From the NCBI GenBank assembly GCA_029865945.1, contig JARXAH010000067.1, positions 1 through 64,000 of the forward strand: a DNA stretch of 64,000 nt, read 5' to 3'. Of the stretch, positions 26,002 through 33,919 are shown piece by piece. The position numbers were made by a program, and so were the translations under genes. This DNA is from Bacteriovoracaceae bacterium. Its GTDB lineage: Bacteria > Bdellovibrionota > Bacteriovoracia > Bacteriovoracales > Bacteriovoracaceae. Positions within the stretch are counted from its first letter, which is position 1. The number at the start of each line of letters is the position of its first letter. The notes under the pieces are model-generated. The model did no database searches. It saw only the letters and a program-made list of their open reading frames with translations, and had not been told where the DNA came from.

Positions 26002-26363
26002 TAAAACCAATCTTGTTTAAGTCCAGCTTTAAGCCAATCCTGAGTGGAAATCTCAAATTCAATCCGAGGATTTTCGCAGAAATTAATTTCATTCTCGGAC
26101 TTACAAGTTTCTAGTTTATTGGGAACAAATACCATCAGATGACTTTTGTCAGACTTAACTAGGCAAAATTCGCGTTCATTTTTACAAATAAGCTTTTGCT
26201 TTTTTGCCAACTTCACTAACGCTACAATCGATCGACTATTGGACAAGAAGTGTACTACATAAGGAGGATAGAGCGAGACCTGTTCTTTTAATGTGAGCTT
26301 GAGCGGAATACCCATGACAATGGAAAATAAGAAGGCCAAACATAAAACGATAGTCACGTTCAT
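26001..26363 (-). CDS. Small exported protein of unknown function
   Basis: This 120-residue protein starts with a hydrophobic signal or anchor (MNVTIVLCLAFLFSIVMGI). The body contains four cysteines in two close pairs (LICKNEREFCLV and ETCKSENEINFCEN), a spacing that suggests two disulfides in the periplasm. No family is recognised. It is the first gene of the minus-strand unit and is coupled to the adaptor gene by a TAATG stop-start overlap, so it probably serves the same machine, as a cargo, accessory or inhibitor. Confidence 0.6.
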   Translation of the reverse strand: MNVTIVLCLAFLFSIVMGIPLKLTLKEQVSLYPPYVVHFLSNSRSIVALVKLAKKQKLICKNEREFCLVKSDKSHLMVFVPNKLETCKSENEINFCENPRIEFEISTQDWLKAGLKQDWF

Positions 26364-26480
26364 GCATTACTTTCGGCAGAGATAGTAAAATAATCAAGGA
26401 AATCTCCCAAAAAAAAATGCATGGTAGTTGAGGAAAATAATGCCTCCTTTCCTAGATTTTATGGTGTGTTTTAATTTCTT

Positions 26481-27740
26481 ATGATTAGTTTTTTTCAGTA
26501 TTTTATCCATTGTATTATTCTTAACCTGATATTTTCTTTCTTTTTTTTAAGTGATGCATTTATCTCTAAAGTTTGGGCCGATGTTTCGCAGAAGTGGAAT
26601 AAGGTCAGTCAGCTAAAAAAAATGACAGAAAGTTGTCCTAGCTTAGAAAAATTTTTTGAGGGATCCAATCAAATCAAGGATGCCTATCAAAGAGAAATTA
26701 AGAATTCTTTTATTGAAGATAGTGTGATGCCAAAACTTACCAATTCATTAACTGATAATGATTTTGGTTCTGGAAGCAAAAGATTTCGAATCGGTCTTAA
26801 AACAAGGTCTCTAAACCCCTACGTAATTAAAAATAATTGGCGCTTAACCAAGTATCGACTATTAAATGAAAAAAATACTCAGAAACAAGATCAAATTGAT
26901 TCACTGAGGAAATATTATGAATTTTTTTTGCAATACATCATATTGAGTAATTATTCACACTACCTTGCCCCATTAAAGGAGTACGTTGATAGCATTTCTC
27001 CCCTAAATTCCTTTGATAGCGATTCGAAAAATCAAGACTTAGATTTTTCAATGAATGATATTACGAAAGATTTAGATCTTTTCGCTATTAAAGAAACTTT
27101 GAGTGAGAAAATGGAGTTATTTAGTGATCTAAATAATCAATTTAAAGACTGCTCGCACTTATCAAAAAATATTGAAGAGTATATGTTATTTTTAAATGAT
27201 GAAGATTTGCTCCAGACAGACAAGTTGGAGAAAAATGAAGCGGAGTTCTATGACGCTTGCACTTATCAGAAACTATTTAATTACGAGAGGCTTGAAAGTA
27301 AAAAATGGTATGAGGCAGTGGACTTAACTTTTGCCTACAATAAAATTTATCCACTTAGTTCCGCGCAGCAGAACACTAAAGAGTGGGTCGTTGGGTTCGA
27401 ATTAGGTATTCCTTTTGGAGTAGGATCTATAAGTGATTCACTTAAAATGGGAGTCATGCGCAATGGATGTATCGTCGATAAAATGAAACGACAAAATGAA
27501 TTTAGTGAAATTAAGAATTTTTATGGCCTATATAAAGATAAGGCAAAGACCTTACTGAAAGAGCAAACTCGACTAAAAGGAATTATAAAATATTTAGCAA
27601 AAGAAAAAAAATTTTCAAGTCAGCTGCAGTATCTTGCTAATTTAGTTAAGGCAATTACACAAATGGATACTGTTTCTAAATATATTCTAAAAGGACAATC
27701 CGCAGCGCTAGGTATCTACTTGGAAACAGCGGATGAGTAA
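26481..27740 (+). CDS. Exported coiled-coil protein, TolC-like outer-membrane channel candidate
   Basis: A signal-like N terminus (ILNLIFSFFFLSDAFISKVW) is followed by 390 mostly helical, Lys/Glu/Ser-rich residues with two long coiled-coil stretches. Near residue 275 there is a barrel-like segment (WYEAVDLTFAYNKIYPLSS, then WVVGFELGIPFGVGS) between the helical halves. Alternating long helices with short amphipathic strands ending in PFG is the TolC-family pattern. The position, divergent from an adaptor/permease operon, fits the outer-membrane member of a tripartite exporter. No diagnostic motif is present, so this is inference from architecture and context. Its stop overlaps the next gene's start by 8 bases. 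Confidence 0.5.
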   Translation: MISFFQYFIHCIILNLIFSFFFLSDAFISKVWADVSQKWNKVSQLKKMTESCPSLEKFFEGSNQIKDAYQREIKNSFIEDSVMPKLTNSLTDNDFGSGSKRFRIGLKTRSLNPYVIKNNWRLTKYRLLNEKNTQKQDQIDSLRKYYEFFLQYIILSNYSHYLAPLKEYVDSISPLNSFDSDSKNQDLDFSMNDITKDLDLFAIKETLSEKMELFSDLNNQFKDCSHLSKNIEEYMLFLNDEDLLQTDKLEKNEAEFYDACTYQKLFNYERLESKKWYEAVDLTFAYNKIYPLSSAQQNTKEWVVGFELGIPFGVGSISDSLKMGVMRNGCIVDKMKRQNEFSEIKNFYGLYKDKAKTLLKEQTRLKGIIKYLAKEKKFSSQLQYLANLVKAITQMDTVSKYILKGQSAALGIYLETADE

Positions 27741-28533
27741 ATTTAATATTTTGGAAAATTTTACTTCCCGTCTGATGAAAATTAAGAATTTGTCCTTTAG
27801 TAATATTTATCTTTTATTATTGATCGTTTGTATCTTAGGTGTTTCCTCCGTGTTTTCACCAGTTATGCTTCGCGTGTTAATTGATGGTTTCTTATTGGAG
27901 CGAGACGAAGAGTTAATCTTTAAGGGTGCTGTTATCATTTTTTTTATTGAAGTTGTTAACTTGACCTTAAGTCACATTTTTAAATTAATGCTTGATAAAA
28001 CTTACAATCTTGATATTGGTGTGACTGGGGCCGATGGAACTTCGGATAGCTTTGATAAAATTAAAGCGAATTATTTTCCTTATATTAATTTTTGGTATTT
28101 TGTGAAAGATTCCGTCACTTTGTTTTTCTTACTCTTAGTAACGTGTATTATTTCTTTGCAAATTGGTATTACAACTTTTCTTTTTTTTCTTTTTTCTTTA
28201 TTTGTTGCCGACATCATTGAGAAACAAATTAGGTTCCACAAACATATTTACTACAAGAGCGATCTACCTGCTGTGAAAATGAAGTGTGAGTGGAAAATTC
28301 TACGATTAGAGTCCATGCATTTTGATATTCAAGGTGTCTTTAGAGTTCTACTTCTAATGACGATTCTATTTTATGGTTCCTATCAAATTATTAACAATCA
28401 ATGGGACATGGGTGTTATCTGGTCCAATTTATTTATCGTGTTTCGCGCTCAAGGCCCAATTAGAGGAATTATTAAAGGCATAATCACTAGCAAGAAACAA
28501 CGTAGTGAAGAAGAATCTCTTGGTCAGGAATGA
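27733..28533 (+). CDS. ABC exporter transmembrane domain without ATPase, internally shortened
   Basis: The helices match the type-1 exporter fold of HlyB/PrtD/MsbA. The opening block VSSVFSPVMLRVLIDGFLLE equals the conserved end of TM1. FFLLLVTCIISLQIGITTFL is TM3-TM4. VIWSNLFIVFRAQGPIRGI is the TM6 exit. The stretch that normally carries the LFxHLLxLPxxFF coupling helix is replaced by about 30 unrelated polar residues (LDIGVTGADGTSDSFDKIKA). The chain ends at residue 266, where a nucleotide-binding domain of about 240 residues should begin. It is therefore a reduced exporter domain or a derivative with a new role. It is cotranscribed with the TolC-like gene upstream. Confidence 0.6.
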   Translation: MSKFNILENFTSRLMKIKNLSFSNIYLLLLIVCILGVSSVFSPVMLRVLIDGFLLERDEELIFKGAVIIFFIEVVNLTLSHIFKLMLDKTYNLDIGVTGADGTSDSFDKIKANYFPYINFWYFVKDSVTLFFLLLVTCIISLQIGITTFLFFLFSLFVADIIEKQIRFHKHIYYKSDLPAVKMKCEWKILRLESMHFDIQGVFRVLLLMTILFYGSYQIINNQWDMGVIWSNLFIVFRAQGPIRGIIKGIITSKKQRSEEESLGQE

Positions 28534-28543
28534 GTGAGTGAAT

Positions 28544-28580
28544 GAAAAAAAAATAAAGGCAGCTTAGTGAAAAGCTGCCT
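28544..28580 (-). terminator. Rho-independent terminator reading leftward
   Basis: On the minus strand AGGCAGCTT-ttcact-AAGCTGCCT (perfect 9-bp stem) is followed by TTTATTTTTTTTTC, a textbook intrinsic terminator. On the plus strand the same hairpin has no T-run after it. The nearest leftward gene ends at 29057, about 480 bases away, so the terminator may serve an RNA made from the intervening non-coding region. Confidence 0.75.
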
Positions 28581-28603
28581 GAGATAGAAATCCTGGTTGC
28601 TTT

Positions 28604-28700
28604 AATATGGTTTTTTCCACATCTAATATGGTGACCATATCGAGTATGGCTTTCCATATCTACTATGGTTTACCATATTACTATGGTTCATGCCCCATAT
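28604..28700. repeat. Array of five TATGG...CCATA palindromes, period 18-21 bp
   Basis: Five successive dyads have TATGG left arms and CCATA or similar right arms, with 3-8 bases between: ATATGG-TGA-CCATAT is the most perfect (28626-28640). The others begin near 28605, 28644, 28663 and 28681. The right arm of the first is degraded to CCACAT. Centre spacing is close to two helical turns. The regularity suggests binding sites for a dimeric protein or a run of small RNA hairpins. Confidence 0.6.
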
Positions 28701-29056
28701 CCGCTCTCAGCATTACCTTGTTTAAGGGTCTCATCAGAGATAATGGTATAACGCAAGCGTCGTACCAAGCGAGCATTTACCAGGAAGGTAGAATGCTTAG
28801 TTCATACATTTATCATATCACGAAGATGATCAAAATCAGCTTTTTCACTATTGAAACGAAATAAGTCTAATGAATTTAATCTCTTGGAAGAAAAAAAAGC
28901 TAAGTTATATTTAAAATACTTTTGGGCCGTAACTTAAAAATTTGCAAATATTCGCCCACAATAATACCCAAAAAGTGACAAAAAGCGACGGAGATTAGCT
29001 TAGGATTTTTAGGAAGGTACTTATACTTATAAATTCGTAACACACTGAAGGGATTA

Positions 29057-30100
29057 TTAAACTTCCCTAATTAAATGTGTATAAGATTTAGGGTTCAAGA
29101 TTAAACTTAGTTCCTCATCGATATTATATTTGTCATCATCGTTTTTTTCTCGCGGCGATTTGCGAAGCAATTTTATTTTTCGCTGAGTTATTACTGACCT
29201 TGTTTCAATTATATTTTTGAAGTGTTCATGGTAGTGCTCTTTAATTTTAACCTTAATGCCTGATTCCGTTCCATTACTTTCAAATTGCATCCCTTCCGCG
29301 CTTTCACAGAGATCTTCTGGAAGAAGATATATGGCGATAGGTTTATCTGGAGTTCCAACATCATCACCAGTATTTAAATTGAGTTTCAATGTTCCTTCGT
29401 TCGCATAAAAGAGTTGATTTTTTACATATCCAACTAGCAAATTTCCAAAATCAACTGCCAATGCAACTTCAATCGTCGGTGGCCGATAAAGCATTTCTTC
29501 AGGTGTTCCATTAAAAATAATGTTTCCTCGCTGCATAAACAAAATTCGGTCGCTCCAACGGCAAGCAAATTCCAGATCATGAGTAGACCATAAAACAGAA
29601 CTTTCTTTTTCTCTTGTCCAGGATTTCAAATTTTCCATGATGGTAGCTTGGCCCAGTCGGTCCATGTGAGCGAAGGCCTCATCGAGCAACAATAGATTAG
29701 TATTTTCTAATTGCAGAAAATGCTCCATCTGTTGCCATTTATGAAAATTGCCAGTGGATAAATTTTGTAATTCGGTATCCCAAAATTGGGCAAGGTTCAT
29801 CCAGTTTGCAAACGATCTTTTTTCTTCTACATCAGCACTGGCTTCCATGTTGAAACGGCTTGCTACTTGAAAATGATAAGGTGGCTTCCATTTATTTCCT
29901 TTATAGATTTTTCCTTTTTGAGGAGAAATCTTTTCTGCAATCGTATTGAGTAAAGTCGTCTTACCTGAACCATTAACACCCATCAAGGCCACCACTTCGC
30001 CAGGGTACAATTCAAGATTAACCTGGTTTAGGCCGTGGCCTTTTCTTATTTGAAATAAATGAGAAATATTTTCGAGCTTGAGTAGAAAGTCGTCGGCCAT
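29057..30100 (-). CDS. Solo ABC transporter ATP-binding protein with C-terminal extension
   Basis: The nucleotide-binding domain (residues 1-230) has Walker A GVNGSGKTT, a signature reading LSTGN in place of LSGGQ, Walker B with catalytic Glu (NLLLLDEAFAHMD) and the switch His in WSTHD. It should therefore be an active ATPase with an altered signature. Residues 230-347 form an additional domain with IAIYLLPEDLCES and a long charged tail, resembling a TOBE-like regulatory domain. No membrane partner is adjacent in the same orientation; the nearest orphan membrane domains are at 27733-28533 and 23025-24182, on the far side of the non-coding block. A 58-residue gene precedes it by 48 bases. Confidence 0.82.
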   Translation of the reverse strand: MADDFLLKLENISHLFQIRKGHGLNQVNLELYPGEVVALMGVNGSGKTTLLNTIAEKISPQKGKIYKGNKWKPPYHFQVASRFNMEASADVEEKRSFANWMNLAQFWDTELQNLSTGNFHKWQQMEHFLQLENTNLLLLDEAFAHMDRLGQATIMENLKSWTREKESSVLWSTHDLEFACRWSDRILFMQRGNIIFNGTPEEMLYRPPTIEVALAVDFGNLLVGYVKNQLFYANEGTLKLNLNTGDDVGTPDKPIAIYLLPEDLCESAEGMQFESNGTESGIKVKIKEHYHEHFKNIIETRSVITQRKIKLLRKSPREKNDDDKYNIDEELSLILNPKSYTHLIREV

Positions 30101-30148
30101 TTTTTTGGTTTCACAATTGAAATTGATTTAATTTATTTTCTTAAAATC

Positions 30149-30325
30149 TTATGAATCTTGATTGAGTGGCAAAGTGTTTTCCACTAAGTGTTGTAATTTT
30201 TGCTTTAAATCATCCATGCTAATTGTGGATTGAGTGATTCCCAACTCATTTTTTATCATTGTAATCGGAAGCCCTGAGATCAAAGAGAGCTCTTTTAGTG
30301 AAATTTCGCTTGTAACATTTGTCAT
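30149..30325 (-). CDS. Small helix-turn-helix-like protein (58 residues)
   Basis: The frame is open further upstream, but that part crosses a TTTTAA hexamer repeat (giving Ile-Lys repeats) and the end of the dehydrogenase gene. I therefore start at the ATG at 30323-30325, with GAGGA about 11 bases before it. The protein reads as two or three short helices: ISLKELSLISGLPITMIKNE, then TISMDDLKQKLQHLVENTL. The first pair looks like a MerR/excisionase-type helix-turn-helix. It precedes the solo ABC ATPase on the same strand and may regulate it or partner with it. No family is recognised. Confidence 0.5.
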   Translation of the reverse strand: MTNVTSEISLKELSLISGLPITMIKNELGITQSTISMDDLKQKLQHLVENTLPLNQDS

Positions 30326-30342
30326 TTTAGTAACCATCCTCA

Positions 30343-30366
30343 TTTTAATTTTAATTTTAATTTTAA
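30343..30366. repeat. Tandem TTTTAA hexamers
   Basis: Four exact TTTTAA units lie directly downstream of the dehydrogenase stop codon and upstream of the small gene on the minus strand. It may be a slippage-prone spacer of variable length. Confidence 0.7.
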
Positions 30367-30369
30367 TTT

Positions 30370-31875
30370 TTATTTCGTTAATCCCGTAATCGCGTCCCAA
30401 TTTACCCCAGATTTCAAATTCATTTGCAAAGACGAAATCGCATGCACACAACTATCAATCATGGAAACCGCCGCAGGCCTATAATTTCCAGATTCTTTTA
30501 GCCCCCCAAAAGGCAAACGTCCACTAGCTCCCACGGTGGATTTATTTACATTGATGACCCCTGCATCAATATCCATTAAACAATGTTGGATAAAATGAGA
30601 ATCTTGTGAGAATACCGCCGCGGCCAATCCGTATTCTGTACTATTCGCTATCGCGATAGCTTCTTCCTCTTTATGAAAAGGAATGACTAAAGTATTGGGT
30701 GCGAAAATTTCTTTACCAATAAACGATTTGTTTTGCCAAGTACCTTCATACGTTAAAATGGAAGGAGAAGAAAAGTAACCTAATTTTTCTTTACAAAGAT
30801 TTTGCATTGGCAACCATTCCTTTGCCCCTTGCTCCTTGGCGAGGTCGATGTAATTTTGATAAAGCTGAACCGCATTTTCATCGATCAGTGGTCCCATGAA
30901 AGGAGTGGGATTTTGATGAGGAGCGCCAATGATAATTTTTTTAGTCCACGTCCTTAGTAAATCTAATAAATCGCCATAAATTTTTTGATGAACCACAACA
31001 AGAGAAGTACTCGTGCAGCGCTGTCCTGCCGTAAGAAAGCAAGCAGATAGGAGCTCCGATACCACATATTCTAAAGGAACATCTTTATCTACGATCGTGG
31101 TATTTTTCCCGCCCAATTCCAATGCCACCATTTTTCCTAAGTCCAGGTGGGTTGCCTGAAGAATCTTTTTCCCTACTTCTCTTGAGCCAGTAAAGAAAAC
31201 ACCTTTGATTCGCTTATCGCTCAAGATCTGTGCAACCGCCGCGCCATCACCTTGCAATAAATTGACAACTCCCACTGGAAATTCTGCTTCCACTAAAGCG
31301 TCCATCATCAGTTGTGGTGAAAATGCCGTCTTCTCGCTGGGCTTAAAAATGATGCTGTTTCCTGCAATCAGTGCGTTGACAATTTGCCCATTGGCCAAGT
31401 GGCAAGGAAAATTAAATGGGCCAATGACGAGGGAGGGCCCAATCGGCCGATGCAGCGTGGACCCTTTTGTCCCTGGCATAATTTGATCAATCGTTTTATC
31501 TGCCACTCTCGGCAGAGAGTCACTGATGGTGACATCCACCTTCGCCGCCAGTCCTTTTGCCTCTTGTCTCGCTTCCCAGAGCGGTTTTCCCGTCTCAAGC
31601 GCCAGCGCTTCTGTCATCTCATCTTCGCGTTTGATAAGGGCCGCCTTATATCTAAGCAACGCCTCAATTCTTTTTTCCAGAGGTACTTTTCTCCAAAGTT
31701 GATACCCACTAACTGCACTTTCCATGATTTTTATTCCATGGGAATGATCAACTGGCATCTCCCAAAGGATTTCATTAAAGGCCGAAGGATTCATTTTCAC
31801 AATTTTTTTATCACCTTGAAGCGAATGATACCTACCATTGTAAAAATTTCCTTTAAGTTCAAACTTGTTTTTCAT
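30370..31875 (-). CDS. astD: Succinylglutamate-semialdehyde dehydrogenase-like aldehyde dehydrogenase (AstD type)
   Basis: The ALDH core is complete: FKPSEKTAFSPQ, FFTGSREVGK, the Glu in ALELGGKNTTIV and the catalytic Cys in FLTAGQRCTSTS. The substrate-tunnel region IGPFNFPCHLANGQIVNALI is characteristic of AstD, the NAD-dependent fourth step of the arginine succinyltransferase pathway. At 501 residues length is normal. No astA, astB or astE is nearby, so the true substrate is less certain than the subfamily. An AAGGA site lies 5 bases before the ATG. The start overlaps the end of coaE by 17 bases, so mazG-coaE-astD read as one operon. Confidence 0.82.
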   Translation of the reverse strand: MKNKFELKGNFYNGRYHSLQGDKKIVKMNPSAFNEILWEMPVDHSHGIKIMESAVSGYQLWRKVPLEKRIEALLRYKAALIKREDEMTEALALETGKPLWEARQEAKGLAAKVDVTISDSLPRVADKTIDQIMPGTKGSTLHRPIGPSLVIGPFNFPCHLANGQIVNALIAGNSIIFKPSEKTAFSPQLMMDALVEAEFPVGVVNLLQGDGAAVAQILSDKRIKGVFFTGSREVGKKILQATHLDLGKMVALELGGKNTTIVDKDVPLEYVVSELLSACFLTAGQRCTSTSLVVVHQKIYGDLLDLLRTWTKKIIIGAPHQNPTPFMGPLIDENAVQLYQNYIDLAKEQGAKEWLPMQNLCKEKLGYFSSPSILTYEGTWQNKSFIGKEIFAPNTLVIPFHKEEEAIAIANSTEYGLAAAVFSQDSHFIQHCLMDIDAGVINVNKSTVGASGRLPFGGLKESGNYRPAAVSMIDSCVHAISSLQMNLKSGVNWDAITGLTK

Positions 31876-32506
31876 AAAAATCCTTATACTTAGTTAAAAA
31901 ATGATTGACGTTAATTTTTAGCTCTTCAAGCGTTGTTTCATTATTGATAATTTCATGACTCATGTTTTTCTTCTCATCGATGTCCCCTTGTTGGGAGAGT
32001 ATTTTTTCTGCCAGCTCCAAACTACAATTATCTCGCCTGATGATGCGCTCAATTTGCGTTTTTCTACTAGCATAGACAAGGACAATAAGATCAAATTTAT
32101 CTTGCAGATTTTTTTCAAACAAGAGAGGGATGTCATAAAAAAAATATTTTTGTTCTCCAGGCGTTTGCTTCGCCTCTTCCATGAAATACTTGGGCATTTG
32201 GGAGTAGATTTCGCTCTCAAGCCTTCCTTTAAAAGATGGATTTGAAAAAAAATGTTGCTTAAGTTTAGGGAAATCTATTTTTGATGGACCACTATCCCAG
32301 GCCTCAGGAAAATTTTTTTTGATCCACTCTTGAATTATGCTGTCTTGGTAGATTTTTTTGACCAACGCGTCCGCATCAATAATATGAAGCCCCTGCTCTC
32401 TAAGCAGCTGACAAACGGTGCTCTTTCCACTTCCGATTCCACCCGTCATTCCAATGATAGGCCTTGGCAATTCGTATAGGCGATTTTCCATCTTAAGTCT
32501 TTTCAT
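31859..32506 (-). CDS. coaE: Dephospho-CoA kinase
   Basis: CoaE phosphorylates dephospho-CoA in the last step of coenzyme A synthesis. The P-loop GMTGGIGSGKSTV, the IIDADALVKKIYQ motif (DAD, binding the substrate ribose) and a lid with RIIRRDN are all present. Length (215 residues) is normal. Two starts are possible, the ATG at 32506 inside the mazG end or another five codons later; neither has a clear ribosome site. It lies between mazG and the AstD-like gene with overlaps on both sides. Confidence 0.93.
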   Translation of the reverse strand: MKRLKMENRLYELPRPIIGMTGGIGSGKSTVCQLLREQGLHIIDADALVKKIYQDSIIQEWIKKNFPEAWDSGPSKIDFPKLKQHFFSNPSFKGRLESEIYSQMPKYFMEEAKQTPGEQKYFFYDIPLLFEKNLQDKFDLIVLVYASRKTQIERIIRRDNCSLELAEKILSQQGDIDEKKNMSHEIINNETTLEELKINVNHFLTKYKDFYEKQV

Positions 32507-33308
32507 GAGATTTTACTTCGCGCCATAAATTTTCTTTTTCACTCGATGATAAATCTTCCCACTGAATTTTCTTATCAACGCAAAGTTGCTCCATCGCTCT
32601 AAATCGTTTAATAAATTTTTGATTACTCAATTCCAGGGATTCTTCAGATGAAAAATTTAAATGTCTGGCAAGTTGTGCTAGCGAAAATAAGAGATCGCCC
32701 ATTTCTTCTTTGATGGAACTAGCTTCCTTTCTCGTTATAGCATCTTCCAGTTCCGCCAATTCTTCTCTTACTTTTTGCAAAACTTCTTGGGGCGTCGTCC
32801 AATCGAAATCTACTTGAGCTGACTTTTTCCCAATGCGCTCTGCGGATTCCAGCGGAGCATGGTAAAGCAATTTGTTTGGCATCATGGTTTCATGAATGAA
32901 ATGAGATTTTGTAGAATTTGTTTTCGCCTTAATTTCTATCCATTGTTTTTCCACTTGCTCTTTAGTTATTTTTTCTGTCCCAAGAATTTTTACATCCTTG
33001 AAAACATGAGGGTGCCTTTCGACAATTTTTTTTTGTAAATGATCGCACACATCATAAAAATGAAAACTATTTTTTTCGCTCGCAAGCTGCGAGTGTAAAA
33101 CTACTTGCAAAAGGATATCACCCAGCTCATTTTTTATTTCATCCCTATCGCCCAACTTCAGTGCTTCTTTAAATTCATAAGATTCTTCAAATAAATAGGG
33201 TAGAAGACTTTCATGCGTTTGTTCGAGATCCCAGGGGCACCCAGCAATGGGGTCACGCAATTTGGCAATCGTTTGAATTAATGAGTAAATAGATTGTTCG
33301 TCATTCAT
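32493..33308 (-). CDS. mazG: MazG nucleoside-triphosphate pyrophosphohydrolase
   Basis: MazG cleaves NTPs and dNTPs to monophosphates, removing aberrant nucleotides and, in E. coli, limiting (p)ppGpp. Two MazG repeats are visible: DPIAGCPWDLEQTHESLLPY with FEESYEFKEAL and ELGDILLQVVLHSQ, then VREELAELEDAI with EEMGDLLFSLAQLARHL. The EExxE and ExxD metal ligands are intact in both. I take the ATG at 33308; another in-frame ATG lies four codons upstream. It is divergent from ybeY across about 60 bases. Confidence 0.93.
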   Translation of the reverse strand: MNDEQSIYSLIQTIAKLRDPIAGCPWDLEQTHESLLPYLFEESYEFKEALKLGDRDEIKNELGDILLQVVLHSQLASEKNSFHFYDVCDHLQKKIVERHPHVFKDVKILGTEKITKEQVEKQWIEIKAKTNSTKSHFIHETMMPNKLLYHAPLESAERIGKKSAQVDFDWTTPQEVLQKVREELAELEDAITRKEASSIKEEMGDLLFSLAQLARHLNFSSEESLELSNQKFIKRFRAMEQLCVDKKIQWEDLSSSEKENLWREVKSHEKT

Positions 33309-33367
33309 AATTGGCCACATAGATTAGAAGTGAAAATATTTTTAAGATTAAGAAGGTATTAGAAAAT

Positions 33368-33919
33368 ATGGTATCAGTTTTTTCTCATAAACGAAGGGTC
33401 AAATTGCAATTTTTTCATCCTACCATCCCGCTTCCCATTTTAAAAAAATCCTTACAAACGACGTCAATCAGAAAACCTCTTAATTTCATTGCCGATTCGA
33501 TTGAGAAGTTTACAGAAAAAAATAAACTAATCCACCGGGCCAGTACTCTCGTGATACAAATAGAAATGTTAAGTGATCTGAAAATGAAATCCATCAACCA
33601 AAAGCACAGAAAAAAAAATAAAACAACGGATGTTCTGTCCTTTCCTCTGTGGGATTTTATCAATGGCTCCGAGATTTCTTTGCCACTTATGCCCGAGACG
33701 CCGCTGGGAGATATACTGGTTTCTTTAAATGTACTATTGTCACAATCAAATGAATTTCTTTTAACACCACTTGAAGAGTTCTACCATTTAGTGTTTCATG
33801 GATTCTTGCATTTAATGGGCTTTGACCATGAGAGGAGTAAAAAAGATGAAATCCTCATGGAAAAAAAAGAACGAGAACTCATTCGTACTTTAAAAAAAAT
33901 AAAAAATACAAATTTATGA
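33368..33919 (+). CDS. ybeY: Endoribonuclease YbeY (rRNA maturation, ribosome quality control)
   Basis: The catalytic zinc motif HGFLHLMGFDH (HxxxHxxxxxH) is intact near residue 140. The upstream block RKKNKTTDVLSFPLWDF and TPLGDILVS are also conserved. YbeY trims 16S rRNA 3' ends and removes defective ribosomes. At 183 residues it carries an N-terminal part somewhat longer than the 155-residue E. coli protein. The stop overlaps the next gene's start (ATGA), so an outer-membrane-type protein is translated in coupling with it. Confidence 0.92.
   Translation: MVSVFSHKRRVKLQFFHPTIPLPILKKSLQTTSIRKPLNFIADSIEKFTEKNKLIHRASTLVIQIEMLSDLKMKSINQKHRKKNKTTDVLSFPLWDFINGSEISLPLMPETPLGDILVSLNVLLSQSNEFLLTPLEEFYHLVFHGFLHLMGFDHERSKKDEILMEKKERELIRTLKKIKNTNL

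Larger units (their letters stand above)
28544..28800 (-). ncRNA. Candidate structured non-coding RNA ending at the terminator
   Basis: No convincing protein is encoded between 28534 and 29056. The left half contains, besides the palindrome array, two further hairpins: AGCATT-TACC paired with GGTA-g-AATGCT (28772-28797) and GGTA...TACC enclosing ACGC-aa-GCGT (28745-28766). Read leftward, all precede the strong terminator at 28544-28580. This would make an RNA of roughly 250-300 bases. No promoter could be fixed. Positions 28800-29056 show no structure that I can see. Confidence 0.35.

Noticed and set aside
28604-28700. CRISPR-like array
   Set aside because: The units are themselves palindromes with 18-21 bp spacing, there are no unique spacers of 25-40 bases, and no cas genes are present.
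28690-28770. Riboswitch or hammerhead-like core (CTGATGAG on the minus strand; TAATGGTATAACGC on the plus strand)
   Set aside because: The thiamin-box order and the hammerhead GAAA core are not present; only isolated short words match.
28607-28864. An 85-codon plus-strand open frame in the non-coding block
   Set aside because: Its first third is the translated palindrome array (Tyr/Met/Ser-rich), it has no ribosome site, and no domain is visible.
30326-30451. Upstream extension of the small HTH-like gene
   Set aside because: It would run through the TTTTAA repeat and the dehydrogenase 3' end, and the better start with a GAGGA site is at 30325.
31384-31893. A 169-codon open frame antisense to the AstD-like gene
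   Set aside because: The product is Arg/Phe-rich shadow sequence opposite a conserved enzyme.
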